Assembly (NCBI GenBank): GCA_029961685.1
Contig: JARWKL010000012.1
Coordinates: 4,627,807-4,691,806, forward strand
DNA length: 64,000 bases
Source of the DNA: Aristolochia californica
Lineage: Eukaryota > Streptophyta > Magnoliopsida > Piperales > Aristolochiaceae
Direction of reading: 5' to 3'
Shown here: positions 12,051-24,185 of the stretch, one piece after another
How the letters are laid out: the number at the start of each line of letters is the position of its first letter
Numbering within the stretch: the first letter of the stretch is position 1
The notes under the pieces: model-generated
Told to the model about the DNA's origin: nothing
Seen by the model: the letters and a program-made list of their open reading frames with translations, nothing else
Databases searched by the model: none
Program-made: the position numbers and the translations under genes

Positions 12051-12540
12051 GATAGGCCCTTCTTCAAAAAATTCTAATAATAACACCAAGTAGTACTCTT
12101 TAAACAACTCGATGTATGGGGAATTTTAGCATAGATGCTAAATTATTATTCTGATTTTTTTTCTAATACCACTCATAAGAGACTCAATAAAAATCTTCTA
12201 TATCAGGGAACTCTTATCTCATGGAAAAAAATTCCAACAATCTAATCATGGACTGGTCTCGGTAAATAGAATTTCCAAACCAACAAAACTGTTTTAATAG
12301 CTCCTTCTAGATAGAGAGACGTGCATATCCATAATATAATAAGATGAAAGAATTCACATACTCATCCTTAAATCATTTTCTAAATTCAGAAACCAGTAAC
12401 ATGAAAATAAAAAAAATTGAACATTTATTCCTCGGCTTGTGTTCTTCCTTCAAAAAATAGCCTTCTTCGAGTGGTGTTGAGCATCACTTCTTTAGAGCAT
12501 TCCTTTGACGAGGGATCCTAAATATAATGCTCTGATACCA
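12051..12540 (-). other. Element B leader and primer-binding site
   Basis: AT-rich leader of about 490 bp without coding signal. The tRNA-Met type site GCTCTGATACCA (complement of TGGTATCAGAGC) is at 12529-12540, immediately next to the 5' LTR. Confidence 0.85.
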
Positions 12541-12668
12541 TGTTGAATTTAGGATGCCTTTTCCATAATTCCGAGCAAGAGATAGAAGAAAGAAAAAGAA
12601 AAAAAAGGGAAGAAGAGCTCCCGGGTAAAGAGAAGAAAAAATAAAAGAGAAAAGAGATGTGATGCCAA

Positions 12669-12708
<40 letters not shown>

Positions 12709-12843
12709 ACTCGAGAATGAGATGTGTAACTTGATGTATTCCGAATTACAACAGCTCTATTTATAGTAGATGAAGACGTAGAGTCCTTATACAAGTAGCC
12801 TTTCTATCCTAATTACATTCCAACTCTAACTCTCTAAGATAAG
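12541..12843 (-). repeat. 5' LTR of element B, first part
   Basis: Starts TGTTGAATTTAGG, with a minus-strand TATAAATAG box at 12757-12765. A GA dinucleotide run at about 12674-12706 is longer than in the 3' LTR. It is cut at ATAAG (12839-12843), where gypsy K is inserted, and continues at 29609. Confidence 0.92.
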
Positions 12844-13306
12844 TGTTATGGACTCGATTACCGAACGAGTCATCCACAAGCGACGCGGGTGAGTTGGTGA
12901 CTCAGAGGATCATCCAAGTAACTTAGGATTCGTATGTTTACTTTAATTCAGTATGTGGTAGCATGTAACCCAGCAATGACAATATTTTTAAAACACTAAA
13001 TCGGGTCCTTGGCATGATTAGCCTTTAAGAGGGCTGACGGAAGGGAAGAAGGCAAGTCGAATATTACCCAAATCAGGATCAGCGTTCTCCTCTAATGAAC
13101 CTAGGATCGGCGTTCTCCTTGACGAACCCAAGGTTCAGGTCACCCTTCGATGAGCCTGACTTCTTCTCTCCACGAATTGCTTCATTCTATCCATTCTCGG
13201 CAATATAGGTCACCAAGCAAGACTGTTCGCTCTGGTTCAGCCCCTGCTCTCCTTGACGATCCTTCACTTTGTCGAGTGACGAGGTCTATGGTCAAGAACC
13301 ATAACA
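12844..13306 (+). repeat. 5' LTR of gypsy K
   Basis: 463 bp running TGTTATGGACTCG to CATAACA. A primer-binding site TGGTATCAGAG follows at 13310-13320 after a 3-base gap. Confidence 0.93.
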
Positions 13307-13371
13307 CTTTGGTATCAGAGTAGGTAAGTATCGGGGAGTCTTCAAGCCAGGAGGAATTGTTGGCAAGGTTC

Positions 13372-14767
13372 ATGGAAATGGTTAACGCCATACAGGAAGA
13401 GACTGAGGGCCGATTAGCAGCACTGTTGGATAGTCGAGTCTCTCAAGAAGTATCTCAACAAGTAGAGGTGGTCATGAATCTGGTATATGAGATGATTTGA
13501 GGAAGGACACCAACACCGAGAGAGGGGGAAAAGGCACCTTTGAATGGACAAGGTACACATCAGGCTGGATGCACAGAGCACACTAGATATGGGGGAAGTT
13601 TCAGTCCAGGCAGTGGGGTAATCCCAAGGTACACTAAACTAGACTTTCATGTCTTTAATAAGTCAGAGGACCCTTTAATTTTGTTGTAACGTTGTGAAAA
13701 AAAATTTGAATCAAAGAACGGCTGAAATAGACAAAGTTGGGTTGGCCGCCTTCCACATGCTTGATGAAGCGCAACTGTGGGGCCATCAACTCGAATTGGA
13801 ACATCCTGGTCTAGATTGGGAGGAATTTATGTAATTTTGCACCATTCCTTTTGGTCCACCCTCTCAAAGCAACCCTTTGGGCGATTTAGTACTCTCAAGA
13901 CAAACTGGAAGTGTGGCACAGTACCAAAAACAATTTCAAGAAAAATTAGCACGAGCTAGCAAGATGGTACGAGTTGACCAGCATGACAGTTTGTTCATGA
14001 CAGGCTTAATTGAGGCACTACGATTAGAGGTGGAACTCCTTGCACCTTTGGACTTGGTCAGAGCCATGAATTTAGCAAGAGCATTGGAGGCCAAACAAAA
14101 AATTCAAACACGAAGACCAATGTGGCAAGGGGGAAAAAACACCTCGGGCGTGTCCTCCACAGCACCACCATGGAGAAGTAGTGCTGCTTCCCCTAATCTT
14201 CCAACCCCTAAAAATCCTTCAACCACTCCAGCGTTCATCCAAAAATTAAAAAGAGCTGAAATGGAAGAACATAGAGCAAAGGGGTTATGTTACAATTGTG
14301 ATGAGCAGTACACATTCGGGCATCAATGTAAGAAACTCTTCTGGTTAGAAATTGAAGATGAGGAACCTGTAGAACCAGAAATAGAACAACTAGACGCTGA
14401 AGAGCCTGCTAATTCATTACACACAATCACAAGACTCCAAACCACCGAAACAATGCAAGTCTGTGCCTTAGTCAGTGATCATCCACCCTTAAGTCTTGTG
14501 GACTTAGGAAGCACTCATAATTTTTTGAGCTTCACAGCAGCCCAGTATTTACAACTTCCAATTCAATCTCGGCCAGTCGCTTCAGTCTTGGTTGCCAATG
14601 GGGAAAAGGTTCCGAGTTATGGAGTCAGCAAGGCAGTCAAGTTTACTATTGCTGGTCACAAATTTTTGACGGAATTTTTTATCATTCCACTAGCAAGATT
14701 TGATATGGTTTGGGCATCAAGTGGCTCCAGACGTTGGGCCCAATCATGTGGGATTTCGCAGCCTTGA
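13372..14767 (+). pseudogene. Gypsy K gag and protease
   Basis: Starts at ATG 13372 (MEMVNAIQEETEG), but upstream codons are also gag-like, so the start is uncertain. Stops or shifts lie near 13498, 13690 and 13830. From 13877 the frame is open for 296 codons. It has the capsid stretch, the zinc knuckle CYNCDEQYTFGHQC, and the protease motif LVDLGSTHNF. The normal catalytic triad is DSG; here Ser is Leu. Confidence 0.88.
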
Positions 14768-14890
14768 CCATGAGCTTTGAATTTTAAAATGAAAGGATTA
14801 CATTACAAGGGCGTCAAACTGAGTTTACAACCCATTTACATGGACTGCAACAGCAGCACCCCACAGAGAGCACTTTAGATATCCTATTGG

Positions 14891-16231
14891 ATGAGTTTTC
14901 AGACCTCGTTTAGGAACATATCACTACAACCAGTGAGACACTATGACCAGCGAATTCATTTGAAGGCTGGCTCCGAAGTGGTGGTTGTGAGACCATATAG
15001 ATACCCCCACCTTCAAAAGGATGAAATTGAACGGCAATGCACACTGATGTTAGAACAAGGCCTCATTAGACTGAGTACGTGCCCTTTCTCCTCTCCAGTT
15101 CTATTGGTGAAGAAACATGACAATACTTGGAGATTCTGCATGGACTACCGGGAATTAAATGCTATGACCATTAAGGACAAGTTCCCTATACCAGTTGTGG
15201 ATGAGTTATTAGATGAACTGCATGGGGCAAAATTATTCACAAAGTTGGAATTATGCTCGGGGTATCAACAAGTCAGAATGTTCCCTCCTAATATAGAGAA
15301 GACCACTTTCCGTACTCACTATGGTCACTTTGAGTTCATCGTCATGCCCTTCGGTCTCTCCAATGCCCCTTCAACATTTCAGGCCTTAATGAATGAGGTA
15401 TTTCATGCCTATCTCAAAAAATTTGTTTTATTTTTCTTTGATGATATTTTGATCTTCAGCAAGTCCTGGACTCAACATTTAACAGACCTGCATCTGGTAT
15501 TCCAACTTATTCAGACTCATCATCTATACTTAAAATGTTCAGAGTGCTCATTTGGTCGAAGTCAGGTGGCCTATCTAGGTAACGTTATTACAGCAATTGG
15601 GGTCACAGTGGACCCGGGTAAAATTGAAGCTATCATTCATTAGCCACCACCAAGAAACATTTCAGCATTAAGGGAATTTTTGGGCTTAGTTGGTTACTAT
15701 AGATAGTTCATCCACAATTATGCGCCACTAGCAGCTCCTTTATCCAACCTGCTTCGCCTAAAGGTCTTCCACTAGAATGACGCCACTGAACAATCATTCC
15801 AGTCTCTCAAGCAAACCTTGGCCTCTGCGCCGATACTCCAGTTACCTAATTTTGTAGCTGTATTTGTGAAAGACTGTGATGCGTTTGGAGGCGGTATTGG
15901 GGCGATGCTCCAACAATCTCAGAACCCAATAGCCTATTTCAGCCGTCAACTAGCACTCCACCATCATAAGTTACTGGCCTATGAAAGAGAACTCATTGGC
16001 TTAGCGAAGGCCGTCCGCCATTGGAGACCTTACTTGTGGGGCAGATTTTTTATCATCCACACTAACCACTACAGTTTGAAGTTTTTGTTGGACCAACGCA
16101 TATCAACTTCTCCCCAATAGCACTGGATTAGCAAATTAATGGGGTTCAATTTTACAGTGGAACACAAGCCCGGTCCGTTGAACAAATTTGTTGCTGCCCT
16201 CTCAAGTCGTTCAGAAGAACAACTACAACTT
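14891..16231 (+). pseudogene. Gypsy K reverse transcriptase and RNase H
   Basis: RT runs from RPYRYPHLQKDEIE through WRFCMDYRELNAMT, FTKLELCSGYQQ, GHFEFIVMPFGLSNAPSTFQ to FFFDDILIFS. RT motif A normally has Asp (KLDL); here it is Glu. The second motif DD is intact. After a stop at 15644 come the hinge ALREFLGLVGYYR and RNase H (DCDAFGGGIGAML, YERELIGLAKA, HTNHYSLKFLL). Family members have TDH in the last motif, so the catalytic Asp is Asn here. It ends where C is inserted. Confidence 0.9.
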
Positions 16232-16236
16232 GCTGC

Positions 16237-16624
16237 TATAGAATTTAGGGTCTCATGAAAGGAACTTTAGATTAAAGAGGAAGAAGAAGAAGAAGAGAGA
16301 AGGAGAAGAGAAGAAGAAGGACGTGGAAGGAGAGAGTTTGGATTAAGGGAGAAGAGGTTTGCATCAAAGTGAAAATGAGGGCTGGACGAATTTGTGGAAA
16401 GAGAGGAGAGTGCTTCAATGCTCTACCTCTTACCCAATGCCTTTATTTATAGTCTTTACAATGCCCTTAGGGCTACAACTTCATGAAATAAAAGACATAA
16501 AAAGAAAACATATTTACACCTCTATGCCATATTTAAGTGAAGTATCATATTTCACACATGTGCAACTCCTTTGACGTGTGACTTTCTTGCCTTGAGCTTG
16601 TGGGCTTGAGCCTATCTTCCAACA
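16237..16624 (-). repeat. 3' LTR of element C
   Basis: 388 bp. On the minus strand it starts TGTTGGAAGAT, as in D, and its other end is degraded (TATAGAATTTAGG on the plus strand). CTCCCCCTCAAGCTGG, the polypurine tract complement, follows. Confidence 0.9.
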
Positions 16625-16631
16625 CTCCCCC

Positions 16632-18130
16632 TCAAGCTGGAGGAGAAAAGACATCATAAATACCCAACTTGCTACAAATAAAAGATAGGATTTTAGATGT
16701 AACGGGTTTTGTGAGAATATCAACTACTTGCTCTTGAGAGGACACATGTTTGAGAAAGATTATTCCTGCTTGAAAATTCTCCTGTATAAAATGAGAATCC
16801 ACCTCAATATGTTTAGTTCTTTCATGAAAAAACTGGATTTGAAGTAATATGAATGGCTGCTTGATTATCACAATGTAGACCCATGGACCTTTTTTATAAA
16901 AACCTAATTTGGTAAGAAGGGTCCTAACCCATAAAAGTTCACTAACTGTATGGGCCATAGCTCTGTATTCTGCTTCGGCGCTAGATCTTGCAACCACATT
17001 TTGCTTCTTACTTTTCCATGTAACCAAGTTTCCTCCAACTAGAGTACAATATCCTGATATAGATTTTCTATCATCAGGTGATCCAGCCCAATCTGCTTCT
17101 GAGAAGCCTTCTATGTTGAAGTGACCATGTTTTTTATACATCAATCCTCATCCTGGAGCTCCTTTTAGGTAACATAATATTCTCTCTAAAGCCTTCTAGT
17201 GGGTAATTAGTGGTTTGTACATGAATTGACTCACTATACTTACAACATATGATATGTTTGGCCTAGTTACCGTAAGATAAATCAGTTTTCCCACGAGTCT
17301 TTGATATTTGCCAATATCAATATCTTCTTCATTTATGGCACATAATTTTACATTTGTATTCATAGGTGTGTCGACTGGTCTACAACCTTTCATTCATGTT
17401 TCTTCAAAGAGATCCAAGACATATTTCTTTTGAGACAATATTATCCCCCATGTTTGGATTGAAGAACTTCTATACCCAAAAAATATTTAAGCATACCAAG
17501 ATCTTTAGTCTTGAATTCCTGACATATCATTTGTTTCACCTCTTGTATGCAAAGAGCATCATCATTGGTTAAGATAATATCAACCACATATACGGCCAAT
17601 AATATTTTCCCTTTGACAGTATCTTTATAATATACGGAATGATCAACCGAGCACCGATGAAAACCAAACCGTAGAAGTGCTTGACTAAATTTATCAAACC
17701 AAGACCGAGGGGACTGCTTAAGCCCATATAGAGATGTCGGCATACTGACTCCCCCTCAACTACATAACCAGGTGGTTGAACCATATAAATTTCTTCACTT
17801 ATATCACCATTTAAAAAAGCATTTTTAACGTCAAATTGATAGACGAGCCATGATGAGTTAGCAACAATTGATAAGATGATGTATACCGAATTCAATTTTG
17901 CAACAGGAGAAAAGGTCTCCTCATAATCTAACCCATAGCACTGCGTATAGCCCTTAGCAACGAGTCGAGCTTTAAAATGAGCAACCGATCCATCCAGATT
18001 ATGTTTTTTTCCAAAAAAAACCATCTACAACCAACCGGTCTTTTACCTTTTGGGAGTGATGTTAAGGACCAGGTTTGATTTTCATATAAGGCGTGCATTT
18101 CTTCATCCAGAGCCGCCTTCCATCCTAGAT
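16632..18130 (-). pseudogene. Element C reverse transcriptase-RNase H
   Basis: RT pieces: [73 protein letters not shown], and VVDIILTNDDA where YVDDIILTG is expected, so the DD motif is VD. The RNase H part is open for 170 codons at 16632-17144 ([41 protein letters not shown]). Frames change near 17160, 17440 and 17700. Confidence 0.88.
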
Positions 18131-19300
18131 GACTCAGAGCCTCCTGATACGACTGTGGAATGTAAGTAGAAGAAAGAGATGCAAGGAACTGAAAACACTC
18201 GGAAGACAAGCGATGGTGAGACATAAAATTTGAGAAAGGATGTGAAGTAGTACAAGAACGATGTTCCTTTCTTAAAGCAATAGGCCGAGTACCAAATTCA
18301 GGCCCATACATAGGAGGAGGACTTACCTCTGGTGGATCCGACAACACCATAGGTGAAGGTACGGCCAGTGCATCAGGGGTTGGGTTAACTTCAAGATTGA
18401 AAGGCACAAGCAGACAAGGAGTGATAGAAGGACAAGTCCATCCTGAAGGAGCATCATGGAAGGAGTAGAAGGAGGTGTCCTCAAAGAAAGTCACATCCCT
18501 AGAGATAAGCATCCTCTAAAGGGTAGGATTGTAAAAGACATAACCTTTCTGGGTGCGAGAGTGCCCCAAAAAAATGCACCTCATAGACCGAAGATCAAGT
18601 TTATTTTTATGTGGGGATGTAACATGAACAAAACACGTACATCCAAACACTTTCAAAGGAAGAGAAAAGGATCTTTACCATTAAATAACATAGAGTAAGG
18701 AGTTTTATGATGAAGAACTGATGAAGGTAACCTATTAATAAGAAAGCATGTTGTAAGTATAGCATGAGGCCAATAGAAATACGGTACCTTCATGGATTCC
18801 TTTCATCAACACCATTTTGTTGAGTACTATAGGCACATGATGTTTGATGAATAAACCCACTACTCTCACAAAATGATTTGAATTCATTAGACATGTACTC
18901 CTTAGCATTATTAGATCTAAGGATTTGAATTTTCTTCCCAAATTGTGTCAAGACCATAGCATGAAAATTTTTAAACAAAGGAAGAATTTATGAACGCACT
19001 TTAAATAAATATAACCAAGTCACTGGGGTAAAATCATCAACAAAAATGACAAAATATTTAACTTGGAAAATATTTGAGACACATAAAGGTCCCCATACAT
19101 CAAAATGTATTAGCTCAAAAGGAGTAGTACTTGTAGTTGTAAGACGAGGAGAAAGTTCTTTTAAGGATGGAAGCAAAGAACGAAATGAAGGGGTAGATGG
19201 ATGACCAAGTTGGTTGTGTGAAAGTTGGGCCTCAGATGTAGTGGATGATAAAGCAGCTAATGGTGGAAGAGTGAAGTAGTAGAAACCCCCCTTTTCATGG
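18131..19300 (-). pseudogene. Element C integrase
   Basis: The GAG-pre histidines HNQLGHPSTPS, then IHFDVWGP and FVDDFTPVTWLYLFK, then LRSNNAKEYMSNEF (the second Asp position reads Asn), then CAYSTQQNGVDER and the C-terminal SRDVTFFEDTSFYS. Several breaks occur between 18540 and 18990. The CxxC half of the zinc finger is missing. Confidence 0.82.
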
Positions 19301-20660
19301 CTGCCACCAATCACCTGCTTTGTAGTGAGATCCTGAAATACACAAGAAGACGGTGAGAAGGTGATAGAGCAATTTAATTGTTTGGTTAATTGACTAACCG
19401 AGAGAAAATTTAAAGGAAATTGAGGGACAAACAAAACATCTTGAAGGGGAATAGATGAGGTAAGAGAAGAGGAACCTTTGCCAAGGACCTTGGTTTGGGT
19501 ACCATTAGCAATAGTAACGAATTTCTGAGGATATCAAGGAGATAAGGACTGCAAAAGTGTTTGTTACCTGATAGATGTTTGGAGGTCCTGGAGTCAATGA
19601 TCCAAAAGGAAGAGGAAGAAGAGAAAGAAAGCATACCTGAGGCAATAGTAGTAGCAGCAGTAGACGATGACAAAATAGAGGATTCTATGAAGGACTTCAT
19701 TTTCGAAAATGCAACATAGTCTTCAGCAGGAAGAGTCACATTTCCAGAGGATGATTCAGCCTTATCTTCATGTTTCTCAATGCTAATAGAGACTGGGTAA
19801 GATGTGGCCCAATCAGGCTTGCCATGAAGTTTCCAACATCTTGCCATAAGGTGGTTTCGACCACCACAGTAAGTGCAAAGTTGAGGCTCAGTACGAGAAT
19901 TATTCGGACCCGTTCGACCACCTCTATTTTCAGCCCCTCTCATAGTTCAACTCCCTCTCATATTTCTGCCCTGTCCTCGGTATGATGAAGATGTACCCCA
20001 ATTGCCGGAGAACATCGCCGATGGGGCATCAATAGGAGAAGGAGGGGATGGATCAGGTATCCAAAGTAATGTAGCACTAATGTCATCAAAGGATGGAAGA
20101 GCGGAAGAACTTAGAAGCTGAGTTTTTGCAATCTCAAGGTAAGGTTTAATATTCGATCAGCAAATGGCTGCTGCCAAAGCTTCTCGTTGTCATTCTTGAA
20201 TGGAAATATCAGTGGAGTATGGCTGAGTTATTTTCCATTCTTTGAGAAGGCCTCGAAACCAGGCCAAAAATTCGTGAATATTATCTCCATGTTTCATATG
20301 CAGCATATTTTGTAAGACATCATATACTTTTTGTAATGAAGTAGTACTTGAGTAAAGCTTAGCACAAGTGTCCCATATGTCCTTGGCGGTTTCCAAGTGG
20401 ACTACATTGTTGGCCACATGCTCTTCTATGCTATTGACGAGCCAACTTATCACCATGTTATCATTTTTAACCCACTTTGTGTAGGTCTCATCTTCTTCAT
20501 CAATCGGAGTAGGAAATTTAATACCGTGGCTTAAGAGGTCACGAGTAATAAGAACTCTCCAAACCGATTGTGACTAGCTCATGTAATTGGAGGGACCTCT
20601 TAGTGGAATCGTAGTAATATGGAGTATATCACTCTTATTACTGTTGTGTCCACTCTTCAT
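19301..20660 (-). pseudogene. Element C gag and protease
   Basis: Gag starts at 20658-20660 (MKSGHNSNKSDILHITTIP). Capsid is open at 20190-20456 (VISWLVNSIEEHVANNVVHLE). The zinc knuckle CTYCGGRNHLMARC is near 19870. The protease site reads WIIDSRTSKHLSGNKH (DSG to DSR). The frame breaks near 20565, 20180 and 19540. Confidence 0.85.
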
Positions 20661-21557
20661 GATGAGGCAAGTCAAATGTGGAGGTCAAGGGAAGGGGCCT
20701 TCTTCAAATAACAATTACTCAATGTAATTTGAAGAACCCGTGGACCAAATTAGTCACCAAACAGGAGAACAAGAACCAATTTATTTCATGAGAGCTAGCA
20801 CCAAATTATCAACAAATTTGTGGCTTTAGCAAGTGAGAATAAAATCCAGCCATCACTCAATTCTTCTTGTATTCTTAAAAACAAAGAGAAGAAGGTACAT
20901 GCAATATATTAGGCCTTAATCCAAACTCCAACACAAACCGAGAGATAGAAAAAAAATATTTAGAGAAGATTTAAAGGCAAATCAAGATACTTGAAAGAAA
21001 TTTATCTTCAGCTCATGGGATATTTCAACTTAAAAAAAATTCAATTGTTGAAGTTCAAAAGAAAGTACAAAAGGTAAATGACTGCTGGAATTTCACCAAA
21101 CTTATAATGGGCATCCAACAACATAATAAAAACCCATGATCAACATTAAGTAGGAGAAATTACAACAACATGTACTGGAATTCTACCTCAAATGAGATTG
21201 ATCCAAGTTACATAAAGGTAATTGAATCTCACTCATCAATCTTAATAAGACGCAAATAGCAAATGATCTTGATCACACTTGTAATTGATTTACAAGAAGA
21301 TCAAGATTATAACATCAATTTAGTCATAAAAATAAATCTTCACAACATATAGAGATTTATCTTGACTTGATGTGATTCAAAATTCAAGAAGTAGAAAAAC
21401 AGTAAAGAGGAGTATGTAAATAAGGAAAGGAAACAAAATGTAAATAAGAAGAGAATGAACTTATCTCTTCATGACTGAACTCCTTCTTTTACAACTTCTT
21501 GAACAGATTCATAATAACGTCATCAAGAGGGATCCTAAACTCCTTGCTCTGATACCA
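20661..21557 (-). other. Element C leader and primer-binding site
   Basis: About 900 bp of A-rich leader. I see no coding signal. The primer-binding site complement GCTCTGATACCA is at 21546-21557. Element D has a similarly long leader. Confidence 0.8.
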
Positions 21558-21924
21558 TTTAGAATTTAAGATCTCATAAAAGGTACTTTAGATCAACGAG
21601 GAAGAAGAGAGAAGGAGAGGAGAAGAAGAAGGATGTGGAAGAAGAGAGTTTGGATTAAGGGAGAAGAGGTTTGCATCAAACTGAAAATGAGGACTGGAAG
21701 AATTTGTGGAAAGAGTGGAGAGCGCTTCAATGCTCTCTACCTCTTAGCCAATGCCTTTATTTATAGTCTTTACAATGCCCTTAGGGCTACAACTTGATGA
21801 AATAAAAGACATACAAAGAACACATATTTACACCTCTATGCCATCTTTAAGTGAAGTATCATATTTCACACATGTGCAACTCCTTTGACGTGTGAGTTTC
21901 TTGCCTTAAGCCCATCTTCCAACA
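21558..21924 (-). repeat. 5' LTR of element C
   Basis: 367 bp, matching 16237-16624 with substitutions and a few deletions. It ends ATCTTCCAACA and is followed by ACTGC, where gypsy K resumes. Confidence 0.9.
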
Positions 21925-22924
21925 ACTGCCATTAGTCAACTGAAACCTCTCTTACTTGAGTCCATCCGAAAGGAAAACTAGAGCACATCCGAACTGAAGG
22001 AGTTGTCCCAACAAATTGTAGAGGGCAAGATGGCGCTAACGTGGGTACTTCATGACAACCTTATTCTATATAAACAATGCATATATTTATCTCACACTTC
22101 TCCCTTGGTGGTTGTCATATTATCAACTTATCATGATAACACTCATGAAGGCCTACAGAAAACATTACAGCAGATCCACGGGGATTTTTATTGGGCAGGT
22201 ATGAAATCCATAGTTGCAACGTATGTGGCTGCTTGTCCGGTGTGTCAGCGGAACAAGGCCGACCATTTAACTCCAGTCGGGGTACTATAACCACTCGATC
22301 TTCCCACCCAGGTATGGTTAGACATCTCTATGGATTTCATTGAGGGTCTCCCTAAGGCATCGGGAAAGTCTATTCTTTTTGTGGTGGTTGACCAATTTTC
22401 AAAGTATGCACACTTCATTCCTTTGGTGCATCCTTATACAGCAGCAACCGTAGCCCAAGTGTTCTTTGAGAATATTGTTTGTCTCCACGGCATTCCGGAA
22501 TCCATAGTCAATGATCATGATGTAGTCTTTACAAGTAACTTTTGGAAAGACCTATTCCGATTATGTGGTACGAAACTCAAATATACCTCCACGTATCACC
22601 CTCAAACCAATGACCAGACTGAGGTGGTGAACCACACCATTGAGATGTATTTAAGGTGTTTTGTGGGGGAACAGCCCTAAAAGGTGGGTGCAATGCATTC
22701 CATGGGCAAAGTATTGCTACAACACATCGTTCCACACGACTTTATAGGAGACACCATTCAAAAAACAATATGGCCGAGCTCCCCCTCGGTTGCTTTCGTA
22801 TGCTAAGGGGTCCACCAGAGTGGACACGGTTGACCAAACTCTTATGGGTCGCGATTAATTGTTGCATGCGGTCCAACGCCTAAGAAAAGCTCAAGCATGC
22901 ATGAAGGACTATTATGATCAGGGT
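21925..22924 (+). pseudogene. Gypsy K integrase, main part
   Basis: The zinc-binding domain has YHDNTHEGLQKT and CPVCQRNK. A stop at 22288 precedes the catalytic core: DISMDFIEGLPKASGKS (first Asp), IVNDHDVVFTS (second Asp) and YHPQTNDQTEVVNHTIE (Glu). All three catalytic positions remain. The later part is frameshifted after EQP (22677). It is interrupted by D after MKDYYDQG and continues at 28696. Confidence 0.9.
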
Positions 22925-23313
22925 TGTTGGAAGATGGGCTCAACCCCACATGCTCAAGGCTAAAAGCCCACACGTCAAAGGAGTGGCAAAGTGGTTATTT
23001 ATGATATGTTCCATAAGGATGGCATGGAGATATAAATACATTCTTAGTATGTCTTTTAATCTATTGAGTTGTAACCCTAAGGGCTTTGTAATACTATAAA
23101 TAAGAGCATTAGCTAAGAGGTAAGGCATTCAATCCTTCTCCTCTCTTTGGAAAAACGTCCAGCCACCCTCTCTTCTCTCTTGACGCATTCTCTCCTTCCC
23201 TTAATCCAAACTCTCCTCTCAAATGTCCTTCTCCTTTCTCCCTCTTTTATCTCTTCTCTCCTTCTTCTTCCACGTTAACCTAGAGTCATTCTCATAGGGT
23301 CCTAACTTCTACA
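22925..23313 (+). repeat. 5' LTR of element D
   Basis: 389 bp from TGTTGGAAGAT to CTTCTACA. The TATA box TATAAATA is at 23095-23102. The downstream part is pyrimidine-rich. Confidence 0.95.
23095..23102 (+). promoter_or_regulatory. TATA box in element D 5' LTR
   Basis: TATAAATA in the middle of the LTR, followed by a CT-rich stretch. This is the usual place for the U3/R promoter of a plant LTR. The same box is present in the 3' LTR. Confidence 0.55.
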
Positions 23314-24185
23314 TGGTATCAGACCTTGGAGGTTAGAATCCCTATTCAAGTAGTTATGTCATCCATTCAAGAAGTTGTGTATAGAAGGAGTTCTTCCATG
23401 AAGAGATAGGTGAATTTTCATTTTTTTTGTGTGCATATTCTCTCTTTATGGTTTCAATTTTTTTCCTCTCTTCTTGAATTGCTGATTCATGTCAAGGCAA
23501 GATAATCTTCATAAACATTATGAAGATCTATCATGTATGACTAAAATGATATTATAGTCTTGATCGTCTTGTAGCACAATTACATGATTGATCAACGGTT
23601 TTTTTTTTTGGTTTGTTATTTGGATTCAGTTACCTTTATGTAATGGGAATCACACATTGTTGATATGGGATTCTAGCATATGTTGTTGTCAATTCTATAA
23701 TCAAATGTTACTCATGGGAGTGTATCATGTTGTTGGATGCCCGTTATATGTTTGATGAAATTACAGCACTCACTTATCTCTATTATTTATTGTGTTTTAA
23801 CTTCAGCAATTGAATCTTTTGTTTTGTTGAAGTATTCCCATGAGTTGAAGTTTCTTTTGCCAAGAAATTGCTCTCGGTTTGCCAAGAAAGGCCTTGTCTA
23901 AAGTTGCTCTAGGTTTTGCGGTTGAGTTTGGATTAAGGATAAGAGTTGCATCTATTCTCTTCTCTATATTTTTTTTGATAAATATAAGAGAAGTTGAGTA
24001 GTGGATGGTTTTTTTTATCACTTGACAAAAGCACCAATTTTTCCATGATTTGGTGCTTATTCTCTTGAAAATATTCTCTAGTTAGTTTTGGTGGCTAAAT
24101 TGGCCTATGGGTGCTTCAAATTTCGTTGTGTAATTGTTATTTGAGCCCCTATGACAATTGACCTTACTAGTTGATTTGCATCAAC
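23314..24185 (+). other. Element D primer-binding site and leader
   Basis: The primer-binding site TGGTATCAGACC at 23314-23325 differs by one base from the usual tRNA-Met complement. About 860 bp of AT-rich leader follows. I see no protein-coding signal in it. Confidence 0.82.

Larger units (their letters stand above)
16237..21924 (-). mobile_element. Copia LTR retrotransposon C inside gypsy K
   Basis: Minus-strand copia element of about 5.7 kb. LTRs are at 16237-16624 and 21558-21924. Flanks are GCTGC (16232-16236) and ACTGC (21925-21929), a target duplication with one difference. The LTR family and proteins are related to those of D, in opposite orientation. Confidence 0.92.

Noticed and set aside
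14891..22680. Gypsy K RT and integrase as an endogenous pararetrovirus
   Set aside because: LTRs, a target duplication, an integrase and a chromodomain are present; pararetroviruses lack integrase and LTRs.
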